NCBI RefSeq assembly: GCF_019492055.1
Contig: NZ_JAICBX010000003.1
Coordinates: 62,001 to 126,000, forward strand
Direction: 5' to 3'
DNA from: Flavimaribacter sediminis
GTDB lineage: Bacteria; Pseudomonadota; Alphaproteobacteria; Rhizobiales; Rhizobiaceae
Length of the DNA: 64,000 bases
The notes under the pieces are model-generated. The model had not been told where the DNA came from, searched no databases, and was given only the letters and a program-made list of their open reading frames with translations. Made by a program: the position numbers and the translations under genes. Position 1 is the first letter of the stretch; the number at the start of each line of letters is the position of its first letter. Shown here piece after piece: positions 25,636-33,697 of this stretch.

Positions 25636-27066
25636 ATGACGAAAATACACTTGGGTTTCGTGAACGGAGCCTGGCAGGACGCACCGCGCGAGACGACACC
25701 TTGTACCGACCCGGCCACAAACGAGGTGATCGGCGCGATATCGATGACCGCACCTGAAGCAGTCCCAGACATTCTTGATGCGGCCGAACGGGGTTTTGCC
25801 CACTGGCGACATGTATCGCCGGCGCAGCGCGGCGAAATACTGCGTCGCGCCGCCGCGATCGTGCGGCGCGACGCTGAGGCGCATGGGCGCGCTATCGTCT
25901 GTGAGCAGGGCAAGCCACTAGGCGAGGCACGTATCGAGGTAGCGGTATCGGCGGAGATGATCGACTGGTCGGCCGCCGAGGGACAGCGCCAGTATGGACG
26001 GATCATTGCCCCGCGCGACCCGCGGTTTCAGCAGTTCGTGAAGCGCGAACCGGTGGGCGTATGCTTGCTGATCCCGTCTTGGAACGTGCCGCTGATGTTT
26101 GTCGCGCGCAAGCTAAGCGAGGCGCTGGCGGCGGGCTGTTCGGCGATCCTGATCGGCAACAAACAGGTTCCTTCCGCCGCAACGGCGGTTGTCCTCGCCC
26201 TGGCCGAGGCTGGAGTACCGGAAGGCGTGGTCAACCTGGTGTTTGGGTCGAACACAGCACTCAGCGAAGCGTTGCTGAGCTCGGGGCGTGTGGCAAAGCT
26301 GTCGTTTACCGGTAGCACCAGAGTGGGCCGGACGCTTTCGCGGATCGCCGCCGACCATGTGGTGAAGACGACGCTGGAGCTGGGCGGGCACGCGCCGACG
26401 ATCATCGACCGCGACGTTGATGTCGAGGCGGTCGCGGCTACGACGGTGAGCAGCAAATATCGAAATTGCGGGCAGGTCTGCAATTCGCCCACGCGCTTGT
26501 TTGTGCATCGCGAAATCTATGATCGCTTTGCCGAGGCGTTTAGCACCGCGGCTACTGGCCTGCGGCTTGGGCATGGGCTGGAGGATGGCACCCAAATGGG
26601 GCCGCTGGCATCGGCCCGTCAATTGCAGCGCATCGAGATGATGACCGAGGACGCCCGTGCCCAAGGCGGACGGGTACTGACCGGCGGCGCGGCGCTGGAG
26701 GGGCCAGGTAATTTTTTTGCGCCAACAGTTGTCGACCAATTGCCCGAAAGAGCAGCGATACTGCGCGAGGAACCCTTCGGCCCGATTGCAGCGCTGATCG
26801 CCTTTGACGACGTTGAGGCGGCAATCGCGCAGGCGAATGCCCTGCCTTTTGGACTGGCCGCCTATTGCTATACCAACTCCATCCGCACCCAGCATCGAGT
26901 GTCCAACGGGCTTAATGCCGGCATGATAGGCATCAACACGCCACAGATCTCGTTGCCAGAAACGCCATTTGGCGGTGTCGGACTAAGTGGAAATGGGTCC
27001 GAGGGCGGCGCCGAGGGCGTTGCGGGATACATGACAACGAAATACGTTTCGCAGTTCGTGGCCTGA
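25636..27066 (+). CDS. Aldehyde dehydrogenase (NAD(P)+)
   Basis: A 476-aa ALDH starting at the ATG in GAGCAATGACG; an upstream TTG has no ribosome site. The catalytic Glu is in TLELGGHAPTI and the catalytic Cys in SKYRNCGQVCNSPTRLFV, with the cofactor segment LSFTGSTRVGRTL between. The sequence is of the succinate-semialdehyde-dehydrogenase-like branch. It should oxidise an aldehyde to an acid, which would fit either the product of the GMC enzyme or the aldehyde released by a retro-aldol step from the thiolase-like protein. Last gene of the rightward operon; the LysR gene faces it. Confidence 0.93.
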   Translation: MTKIHLGFVNGAWQDAPRETTPCTDPATNEVIGAISMTAPEAVPDILDAAERGFAHWRHVSPAQRGEILRRAAAIVRRDAEAHGRAIVCEQGKPLGEARIEVAVSAEMIDWSAAEGQRQYGRIIAPRDPRFQQFVKREPVGVCLLIPSWNVPLMFVARKLSEALAAGCSAILIGNKQVPSAATAVVLALAEAGVPEGVVNLVFGSNTALSEALLSSGRVAKLSFTGSTRVGRTLSRIAADHVVKTTLELGGHAPTIIDRDVDVEAVAATTVSSKYRNCGQVCNSPTRLFVHREIYDRFAEAFSTAATGLRLGHGLEDGTQMGPLASARQLQRIEMMTEDARAQGGRVLTGGAALEGPGNFFAPTVVDQLPERAAILREEPFGPIAALIAFDDVEAAIAQANALPFGLAAYCYTNSIRTQHRVSNGLNAGMIGINTPQISLPETPFGGVGLSGNGSEGGAEGVAGYMTTKYVSQFVA

Positions 27067-27081
27067 GCTGCGGTGCGCCAG

Positions 27082-27948
27082 TCAGCCGGCAATTTTCGCC
27101 GTCCGCATACTATCGACAAAAGCGCGCACCCGCGCCGTGTTGCGCAAATCGCGGTGGTAGAGAACCCATATGCCTTGGCTGGATTTCATTTCATAGCCCG
27201 TCAGCCTCTCTAGCCCAGGTTCGGCATTGCCAATCAAGGTAGGCAACTCTATCACGCCCATGCCCTGCAAAGCCGCATCGATGGCGGTGAACTTGTTGTC
27301 GGTATGACAGGCGCACCGGCCCGCAGGGAACAGGCGGTTGTGCCAGCTGTTGCGCAAGATATCGTCGTCGTGCGCGATCCAGTCGAGATCATCGGCGGAC
27401 AGGCATGACGCGGCGTCCAACCCTCGTTCGGCCAGCAGCGAGGGTGCGGCGTAGAGGCCCGAATAGTTATCGCATATCTTGTAGCCGTGCAGTGTGTCCA
27501 TCGGCGCGGCGGTAACCCTGACGGCGATATCCGCCTCTCGATTGATCAGGTTGGATATCTCGTCAGCTCCTTGCAGGAACAGATCGATCCCCGGATAGTT
27601 CCGGCCGAACGCGGCGACGATCGGGATCAGCAGGTAGTGGATAAGCACTAGCGGCGCGGTGACGCGAAGCGCCCCTTCGAGCCGCGTGTCCTGCGCCAGC
27701 GACAGGCGCGAGATGCGTTTGGCCCCAGCCTCTATTTCCTCGGCGGCGGCGATCAGCCGAACCGCTTCGGCGGTCGGCACGAAGCCGGTCTTGCGCCGGT
27801 CGAACAGGCGCGTATCCAGATTCTGCTCAAGCGCCGCGATGCGGCGCGATACGGTCGTATGGTTCACGCGCAGGGTTTCGGCAGCAGCGGAAATGCTGCC
27901 CTTACGCACTACAGCGAGGAAATAGCGAAACCCGTCCCAGTCTTCCAT
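27082..27948 (-). CDS. LysR-family transcriptional regulator
   Basis: A 288-aa regulator. Residues 1-60 form the winged helix-turn-helix (MEDWDGFRYFLAVVRKGSISAAAETLRVNHTTVSRRIAALEQNLDTRLF), followed by a periplasmic-binding-protein-like effector domain. It is convergent with the aldehyde dehydrogenase and divergent from the MBL hydrolase at 28,046, so by the usual LysR layout it controls that gene and itself. The intergenic region carries repeated TGCA-based palindromes (27,950-27,983). Confidence 0.93.
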   Translation of the reverse strand: MEDWDGFRYFLAVVRKGSISAAAETLRVNHTTVSRRIAALEQNLDTRLFDRRKTGFVPTAEAVRLIAAAEEIEAGAKRISRLSLAQDTRLEGALRVTAPLVLIHYLLIPIVAAFGRNYPGIDLFLQGADEISNLINREADIAVRVTAAPMDTLHGYKICDNYSGLYAAPSLLAERGLDAASCLSADDLDWIAHDDDILRNSWHNRLFPAGRCACHTDNKFTAIDAALQGMGVIELPTLIGNAEPGLERLTGYEMKSSQGIWVLYHRDLRNTARVRAFVDSMRTAKIAG

Positions 27949-27949
27949 T

Positions 27950-27983
27950 CTGCATATTTGCAGCAGAACTCTGCATTATGCAA
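27950..27983. promoter_or_regulatory. TGCA palindromes in the LysR/MBL divergent promoter
   Basis: CTGCATATTTGCAG at 27,950-27,963 is a near-perfect palindrome, and TGCATTATGCA at 27,972-27,982 is a perfect one. A further TGCAGATTATCTG-like element follows near 27,990. LysR regulators bind T-N11-A dyads, and these repeats begin two bases upstream of the lysR start codon, so autoregulation is likely. Confidence 0.55.
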
Positions 27984-28045
27984 CGTTTATTGCAGATTAT
28001 CTGACGTGTAATTAAGCCTTAGTCAACGCCGTAAGGGACCACACG

Positions 28046-29005
28046 ATGAACGAGAACAGACGTACTTTTCTGCAGTATTCGACAGCAACGCTTTGTGCCG
28101 GCGCCTTGGGCGAAGCGCTGCCAAGTGCTGGATTTGCCAAGGAGTCAACCGATCAGATTACCCTGACCGGGAGCAAGACTTGGCAGATCGGCGATATCAG
28201 CTGTACAGCGTTGCTTGATGGCGTCGTGCAGGTCGATGCCGCCATCTTTGGCACAGCCGAGCCTGATACACTGGCCGCTCTGTTGGCCGCGACAGGGCAG
28301 CCCGAGGGTAAAATTAACCTGGATGTGAACGCCTATCTGCTGGAGATCGGCGGGGAGAAGCTGTTGATTGATACGGGAACACGCGACATCTACGGCCCGA
28401 CTCTGGGAAAACTACCCGAACAACTCGCCGCATTGGACGTTGATCCCTCCGAGATTGGCAAGGTTGTTCTGACACATATGCATAACGACCATACCGGCGG
28501 ACTGACAGATGCGCAGGGTCGCGCGGTCTTCGATCAGGCCGAACTGATCGTGCCGGCGGCCGAGTGGGATTTCTGGACCAGCGAGGACAATTTCGCCCAG
28601 GCGTCGGACACTTTCAAATTCTCGTTCACCGGGGCGCGAGCAGCGGGTAAGGCGTATCAGGACCGCGTGCTCGTCATGCCTGATAATGCTGATGTTATGC
28701 CCGGATTTTCTGGTATCGCCCTGCCCGGCCATTCGATTGGTCATACAGGTTACCGGATTTCGTCAGGCCGTGACCAGATGATCATTTGGGGCGACACGGT
28801 GGTGTCTCCCGAGTTGCAGTTCGAGCATCCGGAATGGGCAAGCGCATTTGACGCAGATGCTGAACAATCTATCGCCTCGCGAAAGCGCATCTTTGATGAA
28901 GTTTCGGCCGACAGGATATTTGTTGCCGGAATGCACCTGCCGTTTCCGGGAGTCGGATATGTGTCACGGAAGAATAACAAATACCGCTTCGAGAGTGTCG
29001 TCTGA
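28046..29005 (+). CDS. MBL-fold hydrolase with Tat-like leader (methyl-parathion-hydrolase-like)
   Basis: A 319-aa protein. The N terminus MNENRRTFLQYSTATLCAGALGE is a twin-arginine-type leader, so it should act in the periplasm, unlike its paralogue at 17,195. The metal motif VVLTHMHNDHTGGLTD, the LPGHSIGHTGYRI segment, WGDTVVSPELQF and the tail VAGMHLPFPGVGYV match the same methyl parathion hydrolase / lactonase-like group. It is divergent from the LysR gene. The substrate is likely an ester or lactone; not assignable further. Confidence 0.88.
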   Translation: MNENRRTFLQYSTATLCAGALGEALPSAGFAKESTDQITLTGSKTWQIGDISCTALLDGVVQVDAAIFGTAEPDTLAALLAATGQPEGKINLDVNAYLLEIGGEKLLIDTGTRDIYGPTLGKLPEQLAALDVDPSEIGKVVLTHMHNDHTGGLTDAQGRAVFDQAELIVPAAEWDFWTSEDNFAQASDTFKFSFTGARAAGKAYQDRVLVMPDNADVMPGFSGIALPGHSIGHTGYRISSGRDQMIIWGDTVVSPELQFEHPEWASAFDADAEQSIASRKRIFDEVSADRIFVAGMHLPFPGVGYVSRKNNKYRFESVV

Positions 29006-29663
29006 CAAGGTGTACTTGGAACCGACGGTTGCGCGGCAGAACGGCTGCCACGAGCGCATCTACCGAACCCTGTAGCTGAAGATGGCACGACCACCGGGCA
29101 TATAAAGTCTCACGGATTTGATCGCGGGTTCTTTGCGATGTTCTGACCTTCGACCTAAAATCGATAGACGGTGTCTACACGGGCCTTGCAGGCCTTCGCT
29201 GGTCTGTCGAGACCTGAAGATAGAGTACCGTGCGCTTCATGGGATGATCCCTAGGTTCGGGGTATCGATCCGATGTTCCGGACTTGGGTATTCATCGATC
29301 ATAAACAAAGTGTTTTTTGAACAGGCTTGGTATTTCAATCCCCCTTCATCATCGGCTCAGACCTTCGCGCAACAACCAACGAGTTAGAGACCGCTTCTTG
29401 ATTGAACTCAGCCATTTAGCGCGATTGCATCCCAGCTTGAAAGTGTTTGTTATTCAATTGAGAGCAACGCTTTTCGAATAGCATCGCAGAAGGCATGCAG
29501 CGATCCCACGTCGCCAGCTAGTCTCGACACCGAAACATCACCAATCGATATGTGAATACAGATGCGGATCCCAATCGGGAAATCTCCGAGGTCATTGGTC
29601 AGCGCATTTAAGCAGGGCTCCGTGAGAGGTTCCGGCGGAGGTGATTCCTCTGAATAAGTAAAC
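29006..29663. other. Gene-poor right end of island 1
   Basis: About 650 bases between the MBL hydrolase and the integrase remnant. I find no recognisable gene in 29,006-29,449. On the minus strand 29,450-29,665 could encode a 71-aa protein beginning MFTYSEESPPPEPL and ending KALLSIE; it has no recognised family and weak support. The integrase homology begins abruptly at about 29,664, so this segment is foreign sequence that replaced the integrase N-terminal part. Confidence 0.5.
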
Positions 29664-30182
29664 ATCCTCGCTTCAGGCTTGCGCCGGGGAGATGTGCATA
29701 AGGTCGGGCCCCAGCACGTAAAGAACGGCGTACTAAAATACCGTGCCGCCAAGAATGCGGTGGCTGTCACGGTGAAGCTGCCACAGTTCCTAGTCGATAC
29801 CATCGCAGCAACACCGACCGGTGATATGCGGTTCATGGTCAAGAAAAAGGGCGAGGCCTGGACTTCGAAAGAGAGTTTCGGAAACTGGTTCAGCAAGTGC
29901 TGCCGAGAGGCCGGCCTCGAGACGGGTAAATCTGCCCACGGAATTCGGAAGCTCGCGGCGACCATTTCTGCAGATGCTGGCGCAACGACACACGAGCTGA
30001 TGGCACAGTTCGGATGGAAGACGGTCAGTCAGGCGGAGGTCTACACAAGAGGAGCTGACCGGCACCGACTTGGCTTGCAATCTTCCAGTCGTGTTGCGGA
30101 CCATATCGAGAACATAATACCCCGAACCTTGATATCGGGTGCGGGTAAAATTCAGAAAAACACAAATAAATCAACAATTTGA
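29664..30182 (+). pseudogene. Tyrosine integrase, C-terminal fragment (island 1)
   Basis: The reading frame has a stop at 29,655 and then integrase-like sequence from about ILASGLRRGDVHKVGPQHV, which is the box I Arg region. Box II follows as SAHGIRKLAATISADAGATTHEL (HxxR), and the nucleophilic Tyr is in VSQAEVYTRGADRHRLG. About 170 aa are kept against roughly 400 in full-length phage-type integrases, so the arm-binding and core-binding domains are lost. The frame ends eight bases before the attachment repeat. The 295 bases 29,911-30,205 are about 90% identical by eye to 48,909-49,204. Confidence 0.85.
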
Positions 30183-30189
30183 AAATAGA

Positions 30190-30205
30190 TGGTGGGCCCG
30201 GTAGG
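30190..30205. repeat. Attachment-site repeat (island 1 / island 2 junction)
   Basis: tggtgggcccggtagg is identical to the 3' end of the CAU tRNA at 49,189-49,204. To its left lies the integrase 3' end shared with 48,909-49,188; to its right lies the arm shared with 6,577-6,624. It is therefore the right end of island 1 and the left end of island 2. Confidence 0.9.
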
Positions 30206-30307
30206 TGTAAGATTTGGCAACAAAATCAGAGGATTCCACCCCGAACCCAGCAATTATCGCTCTATTGATATCATAAAAAAAAACTTAGGAGACGCACCGA
30301 ACGTCGG

Positions 30308-31351
30308 TTATCCGATTTGATCGTTGGTTATGGGTAATTCGTTGGCTGCCTTCCTCTTCCATGGCAGTGTCAATTCCCTGCCATTGGTGATGCCCATCGG
30401 ACGAACGAGAAGTATCAGGAGCATCATGATCGCCAGACCGATCTCTCGCAGGCCGGGCATGGCGATGACCTCCACGCCGAATATCTCGAAACCCGAAGAA
30501 AGAATTCGCAGGATCTCGCCTATCGCCGCCACGGCGAATGTGCCGACCACCGCCCCCGACAGGCTTCGCATCCCGCCAAGCACAAGCATCGCCAGCGATA
30601 GAAACGTGAATTCGAGATAGAACTGGCCTACTGCCAGAATGCCGAGGAAGTGTCCCTTCAGAACACCTGCGATCGCAACGACAGCGGCAGAAACAACGAA
30701 CGCGAACAGACGCAACTGTCTGACGGGAATGCCGGAAGCCAGTGCCGCCGCTTCGTCCTCGCGGGAAGCCTGAAGCATGAGTCCGTATCGCGAAAACCGG
30801 AACACGAAAGCAACGACAAGAGCTAGTAGGGCGGCGGAGGTCGCCACGAAAAGATTGGTCTCGATCGGCAGTCCGACCAGAGAACTTGTCCCCTTTGTCA
30901 GAGCCTCGGCGTTAGAAAAGACCGAATGCACGATTGCAAGCCATGCCAATGTCGCGATGCTCGCTGCAATGCCCGACAATCGTACAATGACAACACCGAT
31001 GACGGCTGCCGTGATCGCCGCCGTGACCGCCCCGATCGCCGCGCCGCCTGCCAGACCGACCTGGGTCGACAGTACGAAAGCCGGCAGCGACGGCAGGAAG
31101 ATCTTCTTCATGGTGATCGGCAGTGTGAACCAGGCGGCGGAATATGCGCCAATCGCTGCAAAACTCGCATGGCCGAAGGACAGGACTCCCGAATTGCCGA
31201 TAAAGATGGAAAGACCGATCACGACAACGAGATTGATCATTGCGCCGATCACCACGCGAAGCAGAAGCGGTGAACCGAATACACCTAGCAGCGAAACCGC
31301 GAGGATCATGAGCACCAGAATGAAGAGCGTCGGAATTGCGGCTCTCATCAC
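30308..31351 (-). CDS. Branched-chain amino acid-type ABC permease, LivM-like
   Basis: A 347-aa inner-membrane protein with about nine hydrophobic segments. The LivM hallmark VVIGLSIFIGNSGVLSFGHASFAAIGAYSA is near residue 45, and the EAA-like ASREDEAAALASGIPVRQLRLFAFVVSA is the ATPase-docking loop. It overlaps the LivH gene by four bases and is the last gene of the LivK-G-F-H-M set. LIV-type transporters import branched-chain amino acids but also amides, urea or aromatic acids; the neighbouring hydantoinase-type genes suggest an amide or cyclic amide (inference). Confidence 0.93.
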   Translation of the reverse strand: MMRAAIPTLFILVLMILAVSLLGVFGSPLLLRVVIGAMINLVVVIGLSIFIGNSGVLSFGHASFAAIGAYSAAWFTLPITMKKIFLPSLPAFVLSTQVGLAGGAAIGAVTAAITAAVIGVVIVRLSGIAASIATLAWLAIVHSVFSNAEALTKGTSSLVGLPIETNLFVATSAALLALVVAFVFRFSRYGLMLQASREDEAAALASGIPVRQLRLFAFVVSAAVVAIAGVLKGHFLGILAVGQFYLEFTFLSLAMLVLGGMRSLSGAVVGTFAVAAIGEILRILSSGFEIFGVEVIAMPGLREIGLAIMMLLILLVRPMGITNGRELTLPWKRKAANELPITNDQIG

Positions 31352-32232
31352 ACACGCTCCCGGGCGGCCGCGCCCCTGAAAAGGCCCTGTGGTCTCAAAA
31401 CGAGAACGGCGATCACAACGATGTACACGAAGGCCTCGCGATAGGCTCTCAGTTCGGGTGGCAGGAATGCCTGCAGCAGTACGGTGACTACCCCGACCGC
31501 AAGGCCCCCGAAAACAGCGCCGACCAGGCTGCCCATCCCGCCAATCACCGTCGCGACGAAACCGACCAGAGCCAGTTCGAGGCCGATTGTCGGGGCAGCG
31601 ACCCCCGTGCGGGCTGCGAAGAGAATGGCGACGACAGCAGCAAGCAGGCCGCTCATGGCAAAAGCCACCGCAATAACCCGGTTTGCCCGAATGCCAAGCA
31701 GTCGCGCCATTCGAAAATCGACGGCCGCAGCCCGCATCTCGATGCCGATCCGCGTCTTGCGAAGAAAGAGCGCAAATGCACTCAGCAGCACGATGGTCGC
31801 TCCTATCGTCGCAATATCGATACGCGGCACGCGAACCGATCCCATAACGATGGGGCGTGCAAGTTCCGGTAATATGTCCAAGCCGATCGGACGGGCTCCG
31901 AAAATGAGCACAAGGGAATATTGGAGCAGGTAGCTGACTGCGAAACTGGTCACCAGCAAAGTGGCGGGATCAGCGGTCCGGATGGGGCGAAACGCCATTC
32001 GCTCCACCACAAGCGCCAGGACGACGACGACGCAGATCGCGGCAAGAGCGGCCAGCGGAAACCAGACGCCGGCGCTCAGCATGAGAATATAGATGCCGAT
32101 TGTCACGAATTCGCTTTGGGCGAAGTTGATCAGCCGCATGATGCCGAACAGCAATCCGATACCGAGCGCGGAAAGCGCGTAAATCGATCCGACGCTGAGG
32201 GCGTCAATAGCGGTTTGCAGGGCAAAATTCAC
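31348..32232 (-). CDS. Branched-chain amino acid-type ABC permease, LivH-like
   Basis: A 294-aa inner-membrane permease. The start MNFALQTAIDALSVGSIYALSALGIGLLFGIMRLINFAQSEFVTIG is diagnostic of LivH, and the docking loop MRAAAVDFRMARLLGIRANRVIAVAFAMSG is clear. It overlaps both neighbours by four bases, so translation is coupled to LivF and LivM. Confidence 0.94.
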   Translation of the reverse strand: MNFALQTAIDALSVGSIYALSALGIGLLFGIMRLINFAQSEFVTIGIYILMLSAGVWFPLAALAAICVVVVLALVVERMAFRPIRTADPATLLVTSFAVSYLLQYSLVLIFGARPIGLDILPELARPIVMGSVRVPRIDIATIGATIVLLSAFALFLRKTRIGIEMRAAAVDFRMARLLGIRANRVIAVAFAMSGLLAAVVAILFAARTGVAAPTIGLELALVGFVATVIGGMGSLVGAVFGGLAVGVVTVLLQAFLPPELRAYREAFVYIVVIAVLVLRPQGLFRGAAARERV

Positions 32233-32954
32233 GGCGTGGCGGCTTTCAGTGTTCCGAAGTATGCATCTTCCAGCGCCTGCCGCTCGAGAATTTCGGGACG
32301 GCCGGACAGGGCAACGGAGCCGCCGGTCAGGACAATCACATGATCGGCGATTTCACCGATCCTCGCCGGGTTCTGTTCCACCAGCAGCATCGCCACGCCA
32401 ATCTCCTTGAGCTTCTTCAACACCGTATAGACAGTGTCCACCATGATCGGCGCCAGCCCGAGCGACGGTTCGTCCAGGATCAGTAGGCGCGGTTTCGACA
32501 GAAGCGCCCTGGCGATGGCCAGTTGCTGCTGTTCGCCGCCGGAAAGCCGCGTGGCCTGGCTCGTACGGCGCTCTCGCAGCACCGGGAACATCGAGTAGAC
32601 TTCGTCGAATGCCGACGCCGTGCTGCCGCTCTCCTTTCGAGCGGTCATGCCCAGAAGCAGATTTTCTTCCACGGTCAGCCCTTCAAAAATATGCCGGCCT
32701 TCCGGCACGAGCGCGATGTTTTGAAAGGCGACCTTCTCGGGCAGCCAGCCGGTGATATCCGTTCCGGCGATCTCGATCGTCCCCAGCGCCGGTCTCACGG
32801 CCCCGGCGATCGCCAGAGTGAGCGTCGATTTTCCGGCGCCGTTTGCGCCCACGACTGCAAGCGTGTCCCCTTCCCCGATTTCCAGCGAAATATCGCGAAG
32901 CGCCGGGATGGGACCGTAACTTACGGAAAGATTGCTGACCTTCAGCAGCGGCAT
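32229..32954 (-). CDS. Branched-chain amino acid-type ABC ATPase, LivF-like
   Basis: A 241-aa ATPase with Walker A VGANGAGKSTLTLAIAG, Q-loop, signature RLSGGEQQQLAIARAL, Walker B LLILDEPSLGLAPIMV and the LivF-type LLVEQNPARIGEIADHVIVL ending. It would energise the LivH/LivM channel. Its ATG shares a base with the LivG stop and its stop overlaps the LivH start. Confidence 0.94.
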   Translation of the reverse strand: MPLLKVSNLSVSYGPIPALRDISLEIGEGDTLAVVGANGAGKSTLTLAIAGAVRPALGTIEIAGTDITGWLPEKVAFQNIALVPEGRHIFEGLTVEENLLLGMTARKESGSTASAFDEVYSMFPVLRERRTSQATRLSGGEQQQLAIARALLSKPRLLILDEPSLGLAPIMVDTVYTVLKKLKEIGVAMLLVEQNPARIGEIADHVIVLTGGSVALSGRPEILERQALEDAYFGTLKAATP

Positions 32955-33673
32955 CAGTGACCGCCTCCTTCCGCGCCAAGATAGGCGTCCTTTACGGCGG
33001 TGTTGCTCTTGATCGCATCCGGATCACCACGTGCGATAACCCGGCCGCCGTCCAAAACGACAAGCCGCTCGCAGATGGACATGACAAGATTGATGTTGTG
33101 CTCGATGAGGAGCAATCCCATCCCGGTGCGATCGCGAAGTGCGACCAGCGTCCTGTCGAGATCCTCGATCTCATTCGGGGACATTCCGGCGGCTGGTTCG
33201 TCGAGCAACAGAAATTTTGGTTTAAGTGCAAGAGCGCGGGCGATTGCAAGGCGGCGCTGATGCGCATAAGGCAGGCTTCCGGCGTCGCTGTCCGGACGAT
33301 CGGCGAGGTCAAGAAGTTGGAGAAGCGTGTCGACGCTTTCTGACCTGGAGCCCAGAACCGCGGCCGCGGCGGCGACATTGTCTCTGACCGATATACCGGA
33401 GAACAACCGGACAGACTGAAAAGTTCGCACGACTCCGGCGCGGGCTATACGGTCCGGCGAGAGACCCAGCAGAACGGAATCGCCGAGCTTAACGGATCCG
33501 GTTCGGGTCTTCTGGAAGCCGGAAAGAACATTGACGAGCGTGCTCTTTCCGGCCCCGTTTGCGCCGATGAGACCGACAATCTCGCCGGGGCCGATGTCGA
33601 TATCGACATCGGCGATGGCCAGAAGACCGCCGAAATTGACCGTCAATTGCTCGGCAACCAGTCGCATTTCCAT
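32954..33673 (-). CDS. Branched-chain amino acid-type ABC ATPase, LivG-like
   Basis: A 239-aa ATPase with Walker A IGANGAGKSTLVNVLSG, the LivG-type RAGVVRTFQSVRLFSGISVRDN segment, Walker B KFLLLDEPAAGMSPNEIEDL and LLIEHNINLVMSICERLVVLDGGRVIARG. The usual LSGGQ signature is altered: the stretch before Walker B reads SLPYAHQRRLAIARAL, which is common in LivG. It follows the binding-protein gene by 24 bases. Confidence 0.93.
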   Translation of the reverse strand: MEMRLVAEQLTVNFGGLLAIADVDIDIGPGEIVGLIGANGAGKSTLVNVLSGFQKTRTGSVKLGDSVLLGLSPDRIARAGVVRTFQSVRLFSGISVRDNVAAAAAVLGSRSESVDTLLQLLDLADRPDSDAGSLPYAHQRRLAIARALALKPKFLLLDEPAAGMSPNEIEDLDRTLVALRDRTGMGLLLIEHNINLVMSICERLVVLDGGRVIARGDPDAIKSNTAVKDAYLGAEGGGH

Positions 33674-33697
33674 CTCGTCAGAAAGCCAGATTTCTCT

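Larger units (their letters stand above)
6562..30205. mobile_element. Genomic island 1 (tRNA-associated integrative element, 23.6 kb, immobile)
   Basis: The element is bounded by the degenerate attachment copy at 6,562 and the exact 16-base copy at 30,190. The right end carries the 3' half of a tyrosine integrase reading toward the attachment site, the usual arrangement for tRNA-integrating islands. Cargo is one ABC transporter with its regulator and a large acid/alcohol catabolism set. The integrase has lost its N-terminal part, so self-excision is not expected. A related element occupies the next slot (30,190-49,204). Confidence 0.8.
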
